Shown here: in pieces, positions 1 through 10,017 of the stretch
Layout of the letters: every line of letters starts with the position of its first letter
How positions within the stretch are numbered: the first letter of the stretch is position 1
Source of the DNA: Pinguiococcus pyrenoidosus
Taxonomy: Eukaryota > Sar > Pinguiophyceae > Pinguiochrysidales > Pinguiochrysidaceae
Reading direction: 5' to 3'
Length of the DNA: 51,467 bases
Assembly: GCA_019677205.1 (NCBI GenBank)
Contig: JAAMXY010000096.1
Coordinates: 1-51,467, forward strand
Made by a program: the position numbers and the translations under genes
Notes under the pieces: generated by a model
The model's input: the letters and a program-made list of their open reading frames with translations, nothing else
Databases searched by the model: none
Told to the model about the DNA's origin: nothing

Positions 1-1368
1 GCTTCGCAGCCTCACAAAGCTTCCGCAGGTGGCCGAAACCACTTCCGTCCTCAGCAAGCTCCTTAGACCTTCGAAGAGCGCCGCTGCGTGCGCCGCATGC
101 GGCGAATGCCACAAGTGGCGAATTGGGAGAGGCGCGGAAAGGCCAAAGGGGAAAAGCGCGCGCATTTTTTCATTTTTTCGAAGCGTCCCGGAGGGGTTTT
201 ATAACGAGCACTGGAAACCGGTGCCTTTGACGGGTATTGATTGGTGGAGCTGGAATCCTCGGCGTCTGATTTGCGCCGCCCTAAACCAATTTCGCCAGTG
301 CTTGACCAACTGCGCGACCAGGTGACCAATGAGAGGTTCTTGATCATGGGGTTTTGTGACGATCCCTGCCAGGCCGCTCGGAATCCGCTTGGAGGCCCTC
401 ATCAAAGGATGCACAAGAACCCCGGGAAGATCGAGTCAAAAGCGGTTGAAATGAGCCCGGTCGTTTGTGCCATTTCGGCGGAATGCAACGTGGATCGGTC
501 CTCGTCGGCTCGATTTCGGTATTCCTTCTTCGCTATTGACCCCAAATTTAGGTAATGCTCAAACCGGTGCGACGCCGGGTCGATCTGAAAACTTAAGACC
601 AGCCTGGCAAAAACGGCCAATCCCGTTGAGATCCAGAGTTTCGTCGGGATCCATCAATCAACTCGCGGAATTCCGTGCACCTCGGAGTCCGCGATCGGCG
701 ACGAAACGCTGGAAGCAGCAGACGAGACCGAATTCCGAGCGCTTTGGCTTTGACATGCTGCACTGCCTCTTGCTTCTCGCCGCAAGTTTATTATTTATTA
801 CGTACGCCACAACCGCTTCGTCTCGGGTCTTCGTTCGTGAACTCGACTCGATTCCGGTGGCTGGCCGGGCCCAACAAGCAAGCAAGTCAAGGTCAGGTCA
901 GCCAGCATGTGCGTTGACTTCTTAGTACTTGCTTGCTTGGATGGATGGTTCATGCATCACGCATCACGCATGAAGTCAAAGTAAGGCGGGCTTGTGGGCG
1001 ATGAATCTCGGCGAGAATCACAAGCAACGTGCAGAAGGCCAAGCGAGGACGACATGTCCGTCCGTTCGTCTTTTAAGCAATTTTTTTGCCAGAAACGTCA
1101 GCTGACGACACTTGGCGATGCCCAATATTCCTCAGTCGAAGTGTTATCATTTCCCACTTCGAACTTGAGAATTTTCCCTTGCTCGTTCGAAGCTCGTGAT
1201 CGTTTGCTTCACTTCACGCGCGCCGATCGCCCTTTCCCACAGACCATCTTCATCCCTTTCCCCGCTTCTTGGCTGTGGCTTTAGACAGGATGGAGCCTTG
1301 CAAGCGGCGGCATGCCTGGTAGAGACTGAGGAAAAACTGGACAGATTCTTTGCAGACGTCGGTCGGGC
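1..1368. other. Window edge, no gene recognised
   Basis: I see no conserved protein on either strand. The open frames here are short, rich in Arg/Ser and lack recognisable motifs. In particular the minus strand downstream of the FtsH-like gene holds no HEXXH zinc-protease motif, so I find no continuation of that gene. Small direct repeats of a catcacg-type unit occur near 953-972. Confidence 0.5.
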
Positions 1369-3079
1369 TCAGCCTTGGCCTTTGTACAGTTGCTCAAGGA
1401 TGCCCATCCCGAGGCTCTTTCTCCTGCTGCTGTAGAACTGGGCGGCCGCCTCTTCAAAATCAATCGGGAGCACGGTGGTGTCCGACCTTCGCACGGCGCG
1501 GATGGCGGCCTCGTTGCAGATGGACTCCAGTTCCGCGCCGGTCAGGCCGGGCGTGAGGTTGGCGATCTGTCGGAGGTCGACGGAAGGGGCCAGATTAAGC
1601 TTGCGGCAGTGCACCTGAAGGATGTCCCTTCTACCGTCCCGGTCCGGCGGGTTGACGGTCACGATGCGGTCAAATCTGCCCGGCCGGGTGAGCGCCTCGT
1701 CCAAAATGTCGTATCTATTGGTAGCTCCTAAGACGATGATGCCGCGGCCGCTCTTGTCCAAGCCGTCCATGCACGCCAGCAGCTGGTTGAGCGTCTGCTC
1801 GGCCTCGTCGTTGCCCCGCTGCAGGCGGAACGAGCGCTGCTTGCCCAGCGCGTCCAGCTCGTCAATGAAGAGGATGCAGGGGGACGCCTTCTTGGCCTTC
1901 TCGAACAGCGTTCGCACTCGCGCAGCTCCGCGGCCCACAAACATCTCCACAAAATCGGAGCCAGTGCAGTAGAAGAAAGGGACGCGCGCCTCGCCGGCCA
2001 TGCATCGTGCAAGCAAAGTCTTGCCCGTGCCGGGAGGACCCACAAGGAGGACCCCGGCCGGAATGCGCGCACCCGCCGCCAGGTACTTCTGCGGGTCGCG
2101 GAGCATCGTGACAATCTGCAAGGCCGGAAGGCCGGGAGGAGGGGGGAAGGGGGCGTTAGAAGGAACAGTGGAAAGCGTCAGCCTCAGAGTCCCTGTTTGC
2201 TTGTCGCTTTGCGCTGCGTTCTGGAGAGATCTCGCTGTGTGGCGAACGCACCTCGCGGACTTCTCCTTTCGCCTGATCCACGCCGGCGACGTCATCGAAC
2301 GTGAGCGTGGTGGGCGTCTCGGTCAGCTTCTTTGCGGGACTGGATTGCGAGCCTCCAAAGCTTCGTCGGACAATCATGAATAAGAATACAATGTACGCCG
2401 CGTTCAGGAGCAGGCTGATAAATCTCGTGAGCGCCCCGCGGCCCGGAGTGATCACCTCGGCCAGGAAGGTGATGTTCGCTTCCGACAGGCGGTCCACCAG
2501 ATACTGGGGCACGTTGACCACCTGCGTCCAGCACAACTCTCCCGCGTCCCGAAAGGAAATGAGGCCGGTGGGATTCACGAGCACCGACGTGATCCTCTCC
2601 GAAACGCCCTTGTCCTGCAGCATGCTCAGGAAGGTGCTGTAGGGCACCACCGTGGGCACGTCGGGCTTCGCCGCCACAGGTCCTCTTCCCAGGCGCAGCA
2701 AGCCGAGCGCCAGCGTCTCCACTACCCACGCGATGAATGCGAACACGAAGACGCGCTGAAACGGAGACAGCATGAGGTACCTGGCCCAGATACGGCGGTA
2801 GACCTCCGGCCCGCCGACCAGTCTCGTCAGAAGACGGGTGAATTTCTGCAGCGGGCCCGGATTTTTCTTGTTCTGCCCGGACTGACCCGACTCCTCTGGC
2901 GCCACCGAGCTGCGGAGCGGCGGAAGCTTCTTCAAAGGGAGATTTTGCAGCGAAATCCGCCGCCCATCCGGAGCTTCCCGCGCCTGAAGGCCGAACAAGC
3001 GCTTTCCCGGACTGGTTCTCAGCGCCTCTGCCACCCAGAAGCACCCCAGCACTGCTCGCAGCACATTTGCCGCTCTCAT
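1369..3079 (-). CDS. FtsH-like AAA ATPase lacking the M41 peptidase domain
   Basis: Two exons, 3079-2252 and 2115-1369, joined across a 136-nt GT-AG intron in phase 0; 524 aa. An N-terminal hydrophobic stretch (residues about 4-20) could be a signal or targeting sequence. Membrane segments lie near 110-130 and 219-238, flanking an FtsH-type intermembrane domain (YSTFL motif near 147). The AAA module is intact: Walker A GPPGTGKT (302-309), pore FVG (335-337), Walker B ILFIDE (357-362) and an SRH with GATN and RPGRFDR (406-426). The protein stops about 30 residues after the AAA lid, where active FtsH continues into the HEXXH protease domain. Known FtsHi proteins of plastids have lost proteolysis but usually keep a degenerate domain. 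The start at 3079 was preferred because the upstream in-frame extension is not conserved-looking. Likely an unfoldase or complex partner in an organelle membrane; location is inferred. Confidence 0.88.
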
Positions 3080-4217
3080 CGTGACGACTTGCACGCGACT
3101 CCCGCTGCCAATCACCCAGACACGCGGTGAATTCCCAGTGAAAAGGTCTGGGCGAGCCCGAGACGGCCCCTGAAACGAGTCTGTGCGCCGCCCCCAGCGA
3201 GCGCCTGGGTTGCGAGGCCCGGTTGGGGGAGACAGGCCAACTTTGGAATACGAGCTGCGCCTCTGCGCAACGCCACGCAACGACGCGTCAAAGACGCGCG
3301 CGAGTTGAAGGCAAAGCGCTGAGCGTTCGGTCTGGAAAGGACTGCGCCACGTACGTCACTTACTACAGGTGATGTGTGCGCACTTTGAACCCCTTTTCAA
3401 GTTTCTGGAGAATGGGGATTGGATGAATTGAAAGACGTGGCCAATGGAGGGGTGGACAGGAGCATCACTTGGCATTGTATGGAGTATCCAAAATTTACTT
3501 TGTTATGCTCGTAAATAAAAGCACGATATTGGTTTTTACCTGTCTTGACAAATACCAATGTGCAGGGACATCTTCGTCCTCGCTCCCGGGCGCCACAGCA
3601 GATGGCAGCCGTTCTTGCCGTCTTGTGGAGCCTCAGCCTGGCCGCTCTCTCTCCTGGATCGACAGCTTCCTCCCTCTTTCTCGCTTGGCCGTCGTCTCTG
3701 CCAGATGCATCAGTTCGGAGCCGGATGGATGGTGGGCGGCTGATCGACCCCATCGCACCCCACCTTCTCCAGTAAGCCGACTCGACGCTGGGAACCAAAC
3801 TCGATGAAGAATGGCATCGACGATCCACAGAAACGCCCACCATGAACATGAGGGATGCAAGATCACCGCATGGCAAGCCTCGATAAGACCCCCACCTCCC
3901 CGTCCCTCTGAATAATCTAACCTTCACGAAGGTAATAATCCCGGCAAGTCCTTCTCGGTTCTCGGATAGAAGCATCCCAAAGCGAATGGCCAATCCCATT
4001 GCTTCCGCCTGCGTTGCCGGTGTGGAGTCCCAATACCACAGCCGCGCAGCGCTGCCCCGCCCCCAGCTGTGCTACGCCTGAATTACTTCGCAATTAGCAG
4101 GTCGCGGGAAACGCAGTGTTTGGCGCAGGAGCCGTCTTCGCCACGGCGACATGAGCGCCACAGGTCGCCATTGTCTCTTAAAGTCGGCGGGCACCTTCTC
4201 GGAAGCATAGGGGAGCG
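3080..4217. promoter_or_regulatory. Divergent intergenic region, FtsH-like / PH-protein
   Basis: About 1.1 kb separates the two divergent starts. The open frames inside, including one of 200 codons on the minus strand, show no motif or splice logic, so I treat the stretch as promoters plus 5' UTRs. It contains AT-rich patches around 3480-3550 within otherwise GC-rich DNA. Confidence 0.45.
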
Positions 4218-7200
4218 ATGCGGAAGCGCTTGCCGCGCTTCCACTTGCCCGGCGGGCGCGAGGGCCGCGGGCGCTCGCAGCCGCCTCCTTCTTCTCCGCC
4301 GATGCGCTTCATAGACGGGACGGAGGCCACGACGCCGTCCGGCGGCAAGCTGCGAGGGAAGCTGCCGCCGATGGACAGCGAGCGGCCGGGCCTCAGCGCG
4401 ATCTTTGGGGAGTTGGAAGAGCAGTTCGCGTGGGATTTGTCGCAAAAGGACTTCGACGGCGTCTTCCGCACCTGCTCCGCCGCCGGCATTCTCACGCTCA
4501 GCCAGTGTCTGGAGCACCAGCTCTGGAAGATCATTGACGAGTGGGTGGACGAAGCCAGAGAGCGGCCTCAGCGCCTCACCTACGCCTTAGACGCCATTCG
4601 CAGGACGCACGACGCTTTAGGTGGGCACTTTCAAACAGTTGACGCTTCTGCCGACTTTGCTGACATCTGGTCTCTCTCTCCCCCCCCTTCCCAACCCCTA
4701 GCGATGCTGAGGCTCTCGAACATGGAACTCGTGCCGGAGGTGGAGATCGAGGACGAGAAGGACGAGGAGCGGGCGGACGCCATCGCGGACGCTCTGGGCG
4801 TCGGCCGGGCGCAGAAGTCGCACATCTGCTCCGCGCGGCAGGTACTTCTGCTTTGTTTGGTTGGGATTTCTGGTGATCACGCCAGCCTTTACTCAAGTCG
4901 TCGTCTGACAAAGCTTTTCTTCGTTGCCTCTCTGCTCAATACTCGTGCTTTCTTGGCAAATCATCAAAGTACCAACTACAAGCGAACTACTTCTGCCCGA
5001 CCAAAGACAGCCATCGCCCTCCGCCGCTGTCGACGGTGCGATGGCGCTTCGAATCGTCGCGGTCGTTCCATTCGCCCACGGCAGAGGATGGCAGGGGCCG
5101 TCGCAGAGCGCCAGACATGTGTCTCCGGCACCAGAGCGACCTGAACTTTTCGCCCATCGACCGAAAGATCCGCGCGCGTCTGCGGAAGGCGGTGATCCGC
5201 AAGTGCGACGAGTTCCTGGAGAGCGCGGTCGCGCGGCACCACGAGAAGGAGAAGGCCGAGCGCGGGTTGATGTATAGTCTGCTTGAGGCGGCGGCAGCAT
5301 ACAAGACGCCTTGGGAGGGAGGCCAGCCGGAGAACGAGACGAAGATCTCATGTCGACGCCAGCGCCCCATCTCCGGCGTGCTCTACAAGCGAAAAAAGGT
5401 AGGCGAGACGGACTCGAGAACTACAGCTTCGCTTCGAGACACGCTGATGCCCTTCCGTGTTTCCCAAGACATTCATGCGGACTGTCTTTCAGCGGCGGTG
5501 GTTCCTCATCGAGCACACGGCGGACACCCTGTACCTTGTATACTATCGAAAGCGCGAGTTGCGCCGCCGCCTCAATTTCGTGGACGTGGTCAGCGTAAGG
5601 GAAGCTGACGCGCGGATCGGGCCGGAGATCATAGACGAGTCGCCAGCGAGGCTGCCCAGGGCGGGCAGCGGCTTCCGGGTGATCGAGCTTTCCATACGCC
5701 TCGCGACAAGCGCCGACCCGACGTCGAACGCCGTTAGGACGTTCTCCCTGTGCAGTCCCGAGCACCACAACTTCTGGTTCGCCGTGCTCCGCAAGGCCAA
5801 GGACCTGCTCGAGCCGATCCACAAGATGAAGTACGAGCTTGCCTTGGCCGCGCGGCACGCGGCCAAGGCTGGCCAGCTTCGCGCGCAGACCGAGACCGAC
5901 GACGTGCCTGCGACTCCGAAGCCGCGCCAGGCGATGCAGAACTTCCGCCGCGTCGCCATGGGCGTCGCATTCTTGAAGCAGCTGAAGGACGTCTCCACGG
6001 AAGCCATCGAGGTGGCAGACTACGGCTGGAAGCCCGTGCACGGTGCCTACAGTCCCGCTGACGGGGAGGACACCGCGATGGCGTTGTTCAAGGCGACGAG
6101 CGACCTTTCCGACAAGCAAATGGCTCGGAATCGGGCTGGCATCAAGCGCCTCAAGAGTCTCAGCAGTCCGAAAGGGCCCAGTCCCACCAACGAGGACGCC
6201 GACAGAGGTAGCCACGCAGACCGAGCGCGCCTGTCCGTCGAGTCCCATGGCACGCACTCGATGAGCAGCGGATCGACTCGCTGGTCCTGGAGTCCGTACG
6301 ACAGGGCCGAGGAGGATTTCTTCGACGAGGACTACTTCGACGAGGAGGAGAGTGATACTCCTGCGCTCGAGCTGTGCTTCGTGCTGGAGAGTTGCGAGGA
6401 CGTCGTGAAGCTCTGCGCCGACTTGGTGACCGAAAACGCCCCGGAGGTGTGCTCCTCCCAGAGCAGCCAAGGCTTTGATAGCAGGGACTCCTTCGTGAGC
6501 AGCGGCTTCGGGGAGCTCGACATTCGGCGCCTTTGCTACGACGTCATCGAGAGCGACGTGGTGAAGTGGCTGGATCCCTTCGAGCTCGCGCTCGAGGATG
6601 AGGAAGACCAGGCTCGAGTCGCCAAGGTCGCATCGCTCATGATCCAGCTTCACGAGCTCGCGGATCTGATCCACGTCGAGGCGCGCGAGCAGACCGTGGA
6701 CATCATGAAGCGCGCCAAGACCATCTTCTGCCAGAGACTCAGCAGCCGCCTGCACCGCATGCTGGCGGACACGCTGTCCGTGGAGACCGCCGAAGCGTCG
6801 GAAGTGCAACCCATCGAGGAGACACAAGAGAAAGGCGAGCCGCGCGGCCCTCTGCGGCGCTTGATGAGTCGCCGGTGGCCTCGGCATACGGAGACGCCAG
6901 AGAAGCCTGCGGTGACTGCACCCGCGACGCACTTGACCCGCTACCGCGGATTCAGCGGCATCGTCCTTGAGGACAGCTGTCCGTACACAAACTTCCGCAT
7001 TGACGCTTTCACCTTTGTGCAGCGGACCATCGAGGTGTCGAGGCACCTCCTCGAAATGCACATCCCGGACGTGAAGAGCGCGTGCGTCCTGGCGTTGTGC
7101 GATACGCAGCGATGCCGGCTGGAAGCCATTCGCGAGAGCGTCGCTCACATGGAGATCGAGCAGCTGATCGCGACCTTCAACGACACCGTCTGGCTTCTCG

Positions 7201-8574
7201 ACAAGATTGATAGCATGCAGCAGACAGACGATGATGATCAGATGGACGAGCTTGTCGACGCTTGCAACTGGCTGTTCAACAGCACTGAAAACTCCGTGCT
7301 GGCTGACGACGACCACCGGAGCAGCTTGCCGCAGACCAAGTTCGACGCGGAGTGCTCCCGACGCACCTGCAGCCTCGCGGACTTCATCGACCAGGCGTGT
7401 TTCTTCTTCGTGAAGTCCCTGCAGCAGTTGGCCGTCTACCTGTCCGCGTGGAACATGGTGAACCTCCGGCTGGTCGGCATTGGCATGAACTTGTTCACGA
7501 AGAAGTGGGCGCTGGGGCACGACGATCCCGAATCCGGCTGCACCATTGACGACCTCGTCGACGCCTTCAAGGTCTTCGAGGTCGAGCTCTCCGACTCGCT
7601 GGCCGGAAAGCAATACTGGCGCCCCCGGATTGCGCACTTCGCGCTCAAGGATGTGCTGGTGGCGTACATTCTCAAGCTGCTCTTCAACGCTGGCGCGCTC
7701 AGCACGGAGACTTGCTACGACGACCCGGAGGCGAAGCTGAACAACGGATTGCGTCTCTGGACGGAGAGCCAGTCGCAAAAACTGCAGAGGCTGAAGATGG
7801 TTCGCAGGTCAAAGACGCTCAGCAGGTGGCGCGGGCGGATGGCCCACAAGGAGAAGGCGCGGAAGGCACGATTCGCGCTCTCGCGCGAGGCTGTCGCGAC
7901 GTTCACGGACGCCAGCACAAGGGGCGAGGCGATTTCTCGACTGAGCGAAGACATTGCAAAGCTCCGGGTGGCGAAGGATGGCATCGAGTGCGATGGCTTT
8001 GACTGCAGCACGCTGGAAGTTCTTCTCGTTATTCTTGAGCAGATCTACGCGGTCATCCGGGCGCCCACGCTGAGCCAGGCCCTCGCCGAGTGCGACATCA
8101 TCCTCATGGGCTTCGGCACTGCCGGGGTGGAGGCGGCACGACGAGCGCTTCAGCTGCGAAGCCCAGCAACTCTGTGGGCCGGGATCGGTCGCTGCGAGTT
8201 CGATTGCCGGAACCTCAGTGGTGACCTCCGACAGGAATGGGACCACTTGCGAGCTTCCAAGGCCGGCCGCGCAGCAAGCTTCTCGGGCTTCCCGGCGGAA
8301 CCCTTGAAAGGTACACGAAGGACCCGCTCCTGCACACAGCCCGGATGCGAGGGCAACAATAACAGTCCCTCTGTGTTTCCCGTGTTCTATTGTGTTTTTT
8401 TTTTCCGCAACTCCTTCAGGTTTCGTGAAGACGCTCCTGCGAATAAAGCCCTACGTGCAGCACGGCAAGGAACTCGAAGGTGGACAAGACACGACGGTGG
8501 AGACCTTCTTGCTGGAGACGACGCCCTTGAGTGGTGCCCGACGCGCGACGTCGTTCTACCATCGCAGCTCCTGA
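4218..8574 (+). CDS. Large PH-domain protein (possible secretory/tethering factor)
   Basis: Five exons: 4218-4620, 4702-4841, 4970-5398, 5493-8310 and 8420-8574; all junctions are GT-AG and frame-exact, giving 1314 aa. A pleckstrin-homology domain spans about residues 312-424: GVLYKRKK, then RRWFLIEH after the third intron, and the closing helix with FWFAVLRKAKD. An acidic linker follows (around 600), then a long helical region to the C-terminus with hydrophobic helices such as ACFFFVKSLQQLAVYLSAW. PH domains bind phosphoinositides or proteins at membranes. A PH domain in the first half of a roughly 1300-residue protein followed by a long helical region recalls CAPS (PH-MUN) or PH-bearing CATCHR tethers, but I see no diagnostic motif and do not assign it. 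The first intron (81 nt) is a multiple of three and free of stops. An AATAAA lies just after the stop, near 8579. Confidence 0.8.
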
Positions 8575-8636
8575 AAGCAATAAAAGGTGCTTTGTCTGGA
8601 ACTCGGGTCGCCTCAAGCGTTGGATCCTGAGAGCGC

Positions 8637-9329
8637 CTATGACCTTGGCGCTCGCCGTTGGGCTGCTTGGTGTCTCTTCTGGCCGCGTTGGTGCCTCCCG
8701 CTCCTCCTTTGCAAGGCCGCTTGATGACCCTTGCCCTTCCGGTGCTCCTGCAGCTGCTCGGGGCTGGTGAACTGCTTCCGACACAGACGGCAATGGCTGG
8801 CCTCCTGGTCACGGCCCACGTTGATCTGGTGCGCCTCCGAGGCCCGGTGCTGGAGAAAGTCCTCTTCGCCTTTGGCTTGGAAGCGACAAACCCGGCAATA
8901 GAAAGGCTTCTTCTCCTTCTTCGTCAGAGCTTCGCTTGGAAACAGCTCCCTGACCGTCCTTGCCAAGCCACTGGCACTGGGCTTCCGAGCGTCCGTGGCG
9001 GGCAGATGCCTGCTTGGCAGCGGCGGAATGGCGTCTTCCGCGGAGATCGACGACAGCACCAGATCAGCTGACTCGTCCTCGGAGGCGTCCTCGGAGGCGT
9101 CCTCGGAGGCGCCCAGCTCCTGCTCCAGCGCCGCGATTCGCGCGTCCAGGTCGGTAAGAGACGTGTCCACCGCCAGAGACGCGCTGGCGCTGGCGCTGGC
9201 GCTGGCGGATCCTCGCAGACGCTTGGAGATGGGCAGCTCGTCGTCGTCGTCTCTGTCCGCTCTCGGGCTACTCTCCGCGCGTCTGCGGCGTCGAGCGCGC
9301 ACCGCCCGCAAGGCCTTGCTCGGCTTCAT
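8637..9329 (-). CDS. Two C2H2 zinc-finger protein
   Basis: Single exon, 230 aa, ATG at 9329. Two zinc fingers of the double-stranded-RNA-binding/JAZ or U1-like spacing (C-x2-C-x12-H-x5-H) lie in the second half: CRVCRFQAKGEEDFLQHRAS followed by CRLCRKQFTSPEQLQEHRKG. The N-terminus is basic and then acidic, with a Ser-Ala dipeptide run, a short coiled-coil-like segment (DLDARIAALEQEL) and a SEDA repeat. The C-terminus is Arg/Gln/His-rich. Such fingers usually bind RNA or mediate nuclear protein contacts; the exact role is unknown. The gene converges on the PH-domain gene with 62 bp between stop codons, so their 3' UTRs probably overlap. Confidence 0.8.
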   Translation of the reverse strand: MKPSKALRAVRARRRRRAESSPRADRDDDDELPISKRLRGSASASASASASLAVDTSLTDLDARIAALEQELGASEDASEDASEDESADLVLSSISAEDAIPPLPSRHLPATDARKPSASGLARTVRELFPSEALTKKEKKPFYCRVCRFQAKGEEDFLQHRASEAHQINVGRDQEASHCRLCRKQFTSPEQLQEHRKGKGHQAALQRRSGRHQRGQKRHQAAQRRAPRS

Positions 9330-10017
9330 TGACCAGAGTCATCGGCGAGGCGTCTGAGCCTGTTCAGAGGGCGGAAGCGGCGCTCGGCGCATGTTTGTGG
9401 CCTTCCTGCATCGCCGAACGGTTGGTGCGTACTCAGTTGTGCTGTAGGATGGGCGAGCAGATCAGATCTTGTGGTCAACGTTCCTCCCCTGTGCGGCTTC
9501 GGATTGGACCCTGACAAATTGTTGCGCGGGCTATTGAAGGCCCGTCTCGAGGTGGTAAATTGTGAAATCTGACCAGTCGCGCCCATCGTATCCTTGAATT
9601 GCGGACTACGTTGGCACGATAGGCGCGTCCGTGTGCTCCCTTTGTCTCGATTGGATGTTCCTTGTAGTTTCCAGGGTTTTCGCTAACTTCTTTCAAAATT
9701 CCTTACTCGCGGCTGCTACAGCATCCCGCGTCCACTTCGGTCTTCCGAGACGTTCCAAGGTCAGCACAAACTCGCGTTGCAGCCGCTCATTGGTCCAGCT
9801 CCGCCGGCCGAACGAGGTGCCCAAAACGCGCCCACCCTCTCCTAAGTCCTCCTAAGGCGGCGCAGCGTGTCCGTCCCCGGCGGTGAAAATTTCAAACTTC
9901 GCGCGCTTGTTCCTCTTTGAGTGTCCGCGGAACCGGATCCGGGCGAAAAGCAGACGCGAAAGCAGATCGGCGCGCGCCTCCGCGGCTTTCGAATCGCGAG
10001 GTTTTGGACAGCGGGCC
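9330..10017. promoter_or_regulatory. Divergent intergenic region, zinc finger / HECT
   Basis: A 688-bp gap between divergent starts. No conserved coding signal is visible on either strand, so it most likely holds both promoters and 5' UTRs. Confidence 0.45.

Noticed and set aside
3397-3999. 200-codon minus-strand frame between FtsH-like and PH genes
   Set aside because: No motif, irregular composition and no splice partners; it lies where promoters of the divergent pair are expected.
5421-7778. 785-codon open frame on the minus strand
   Set aside because: It is antisense to the PH-protein exon, has shadow-like composition (Val/Arg/Leu/His-rich) and no motif; GC-rich codon usage opens the opposite frame.
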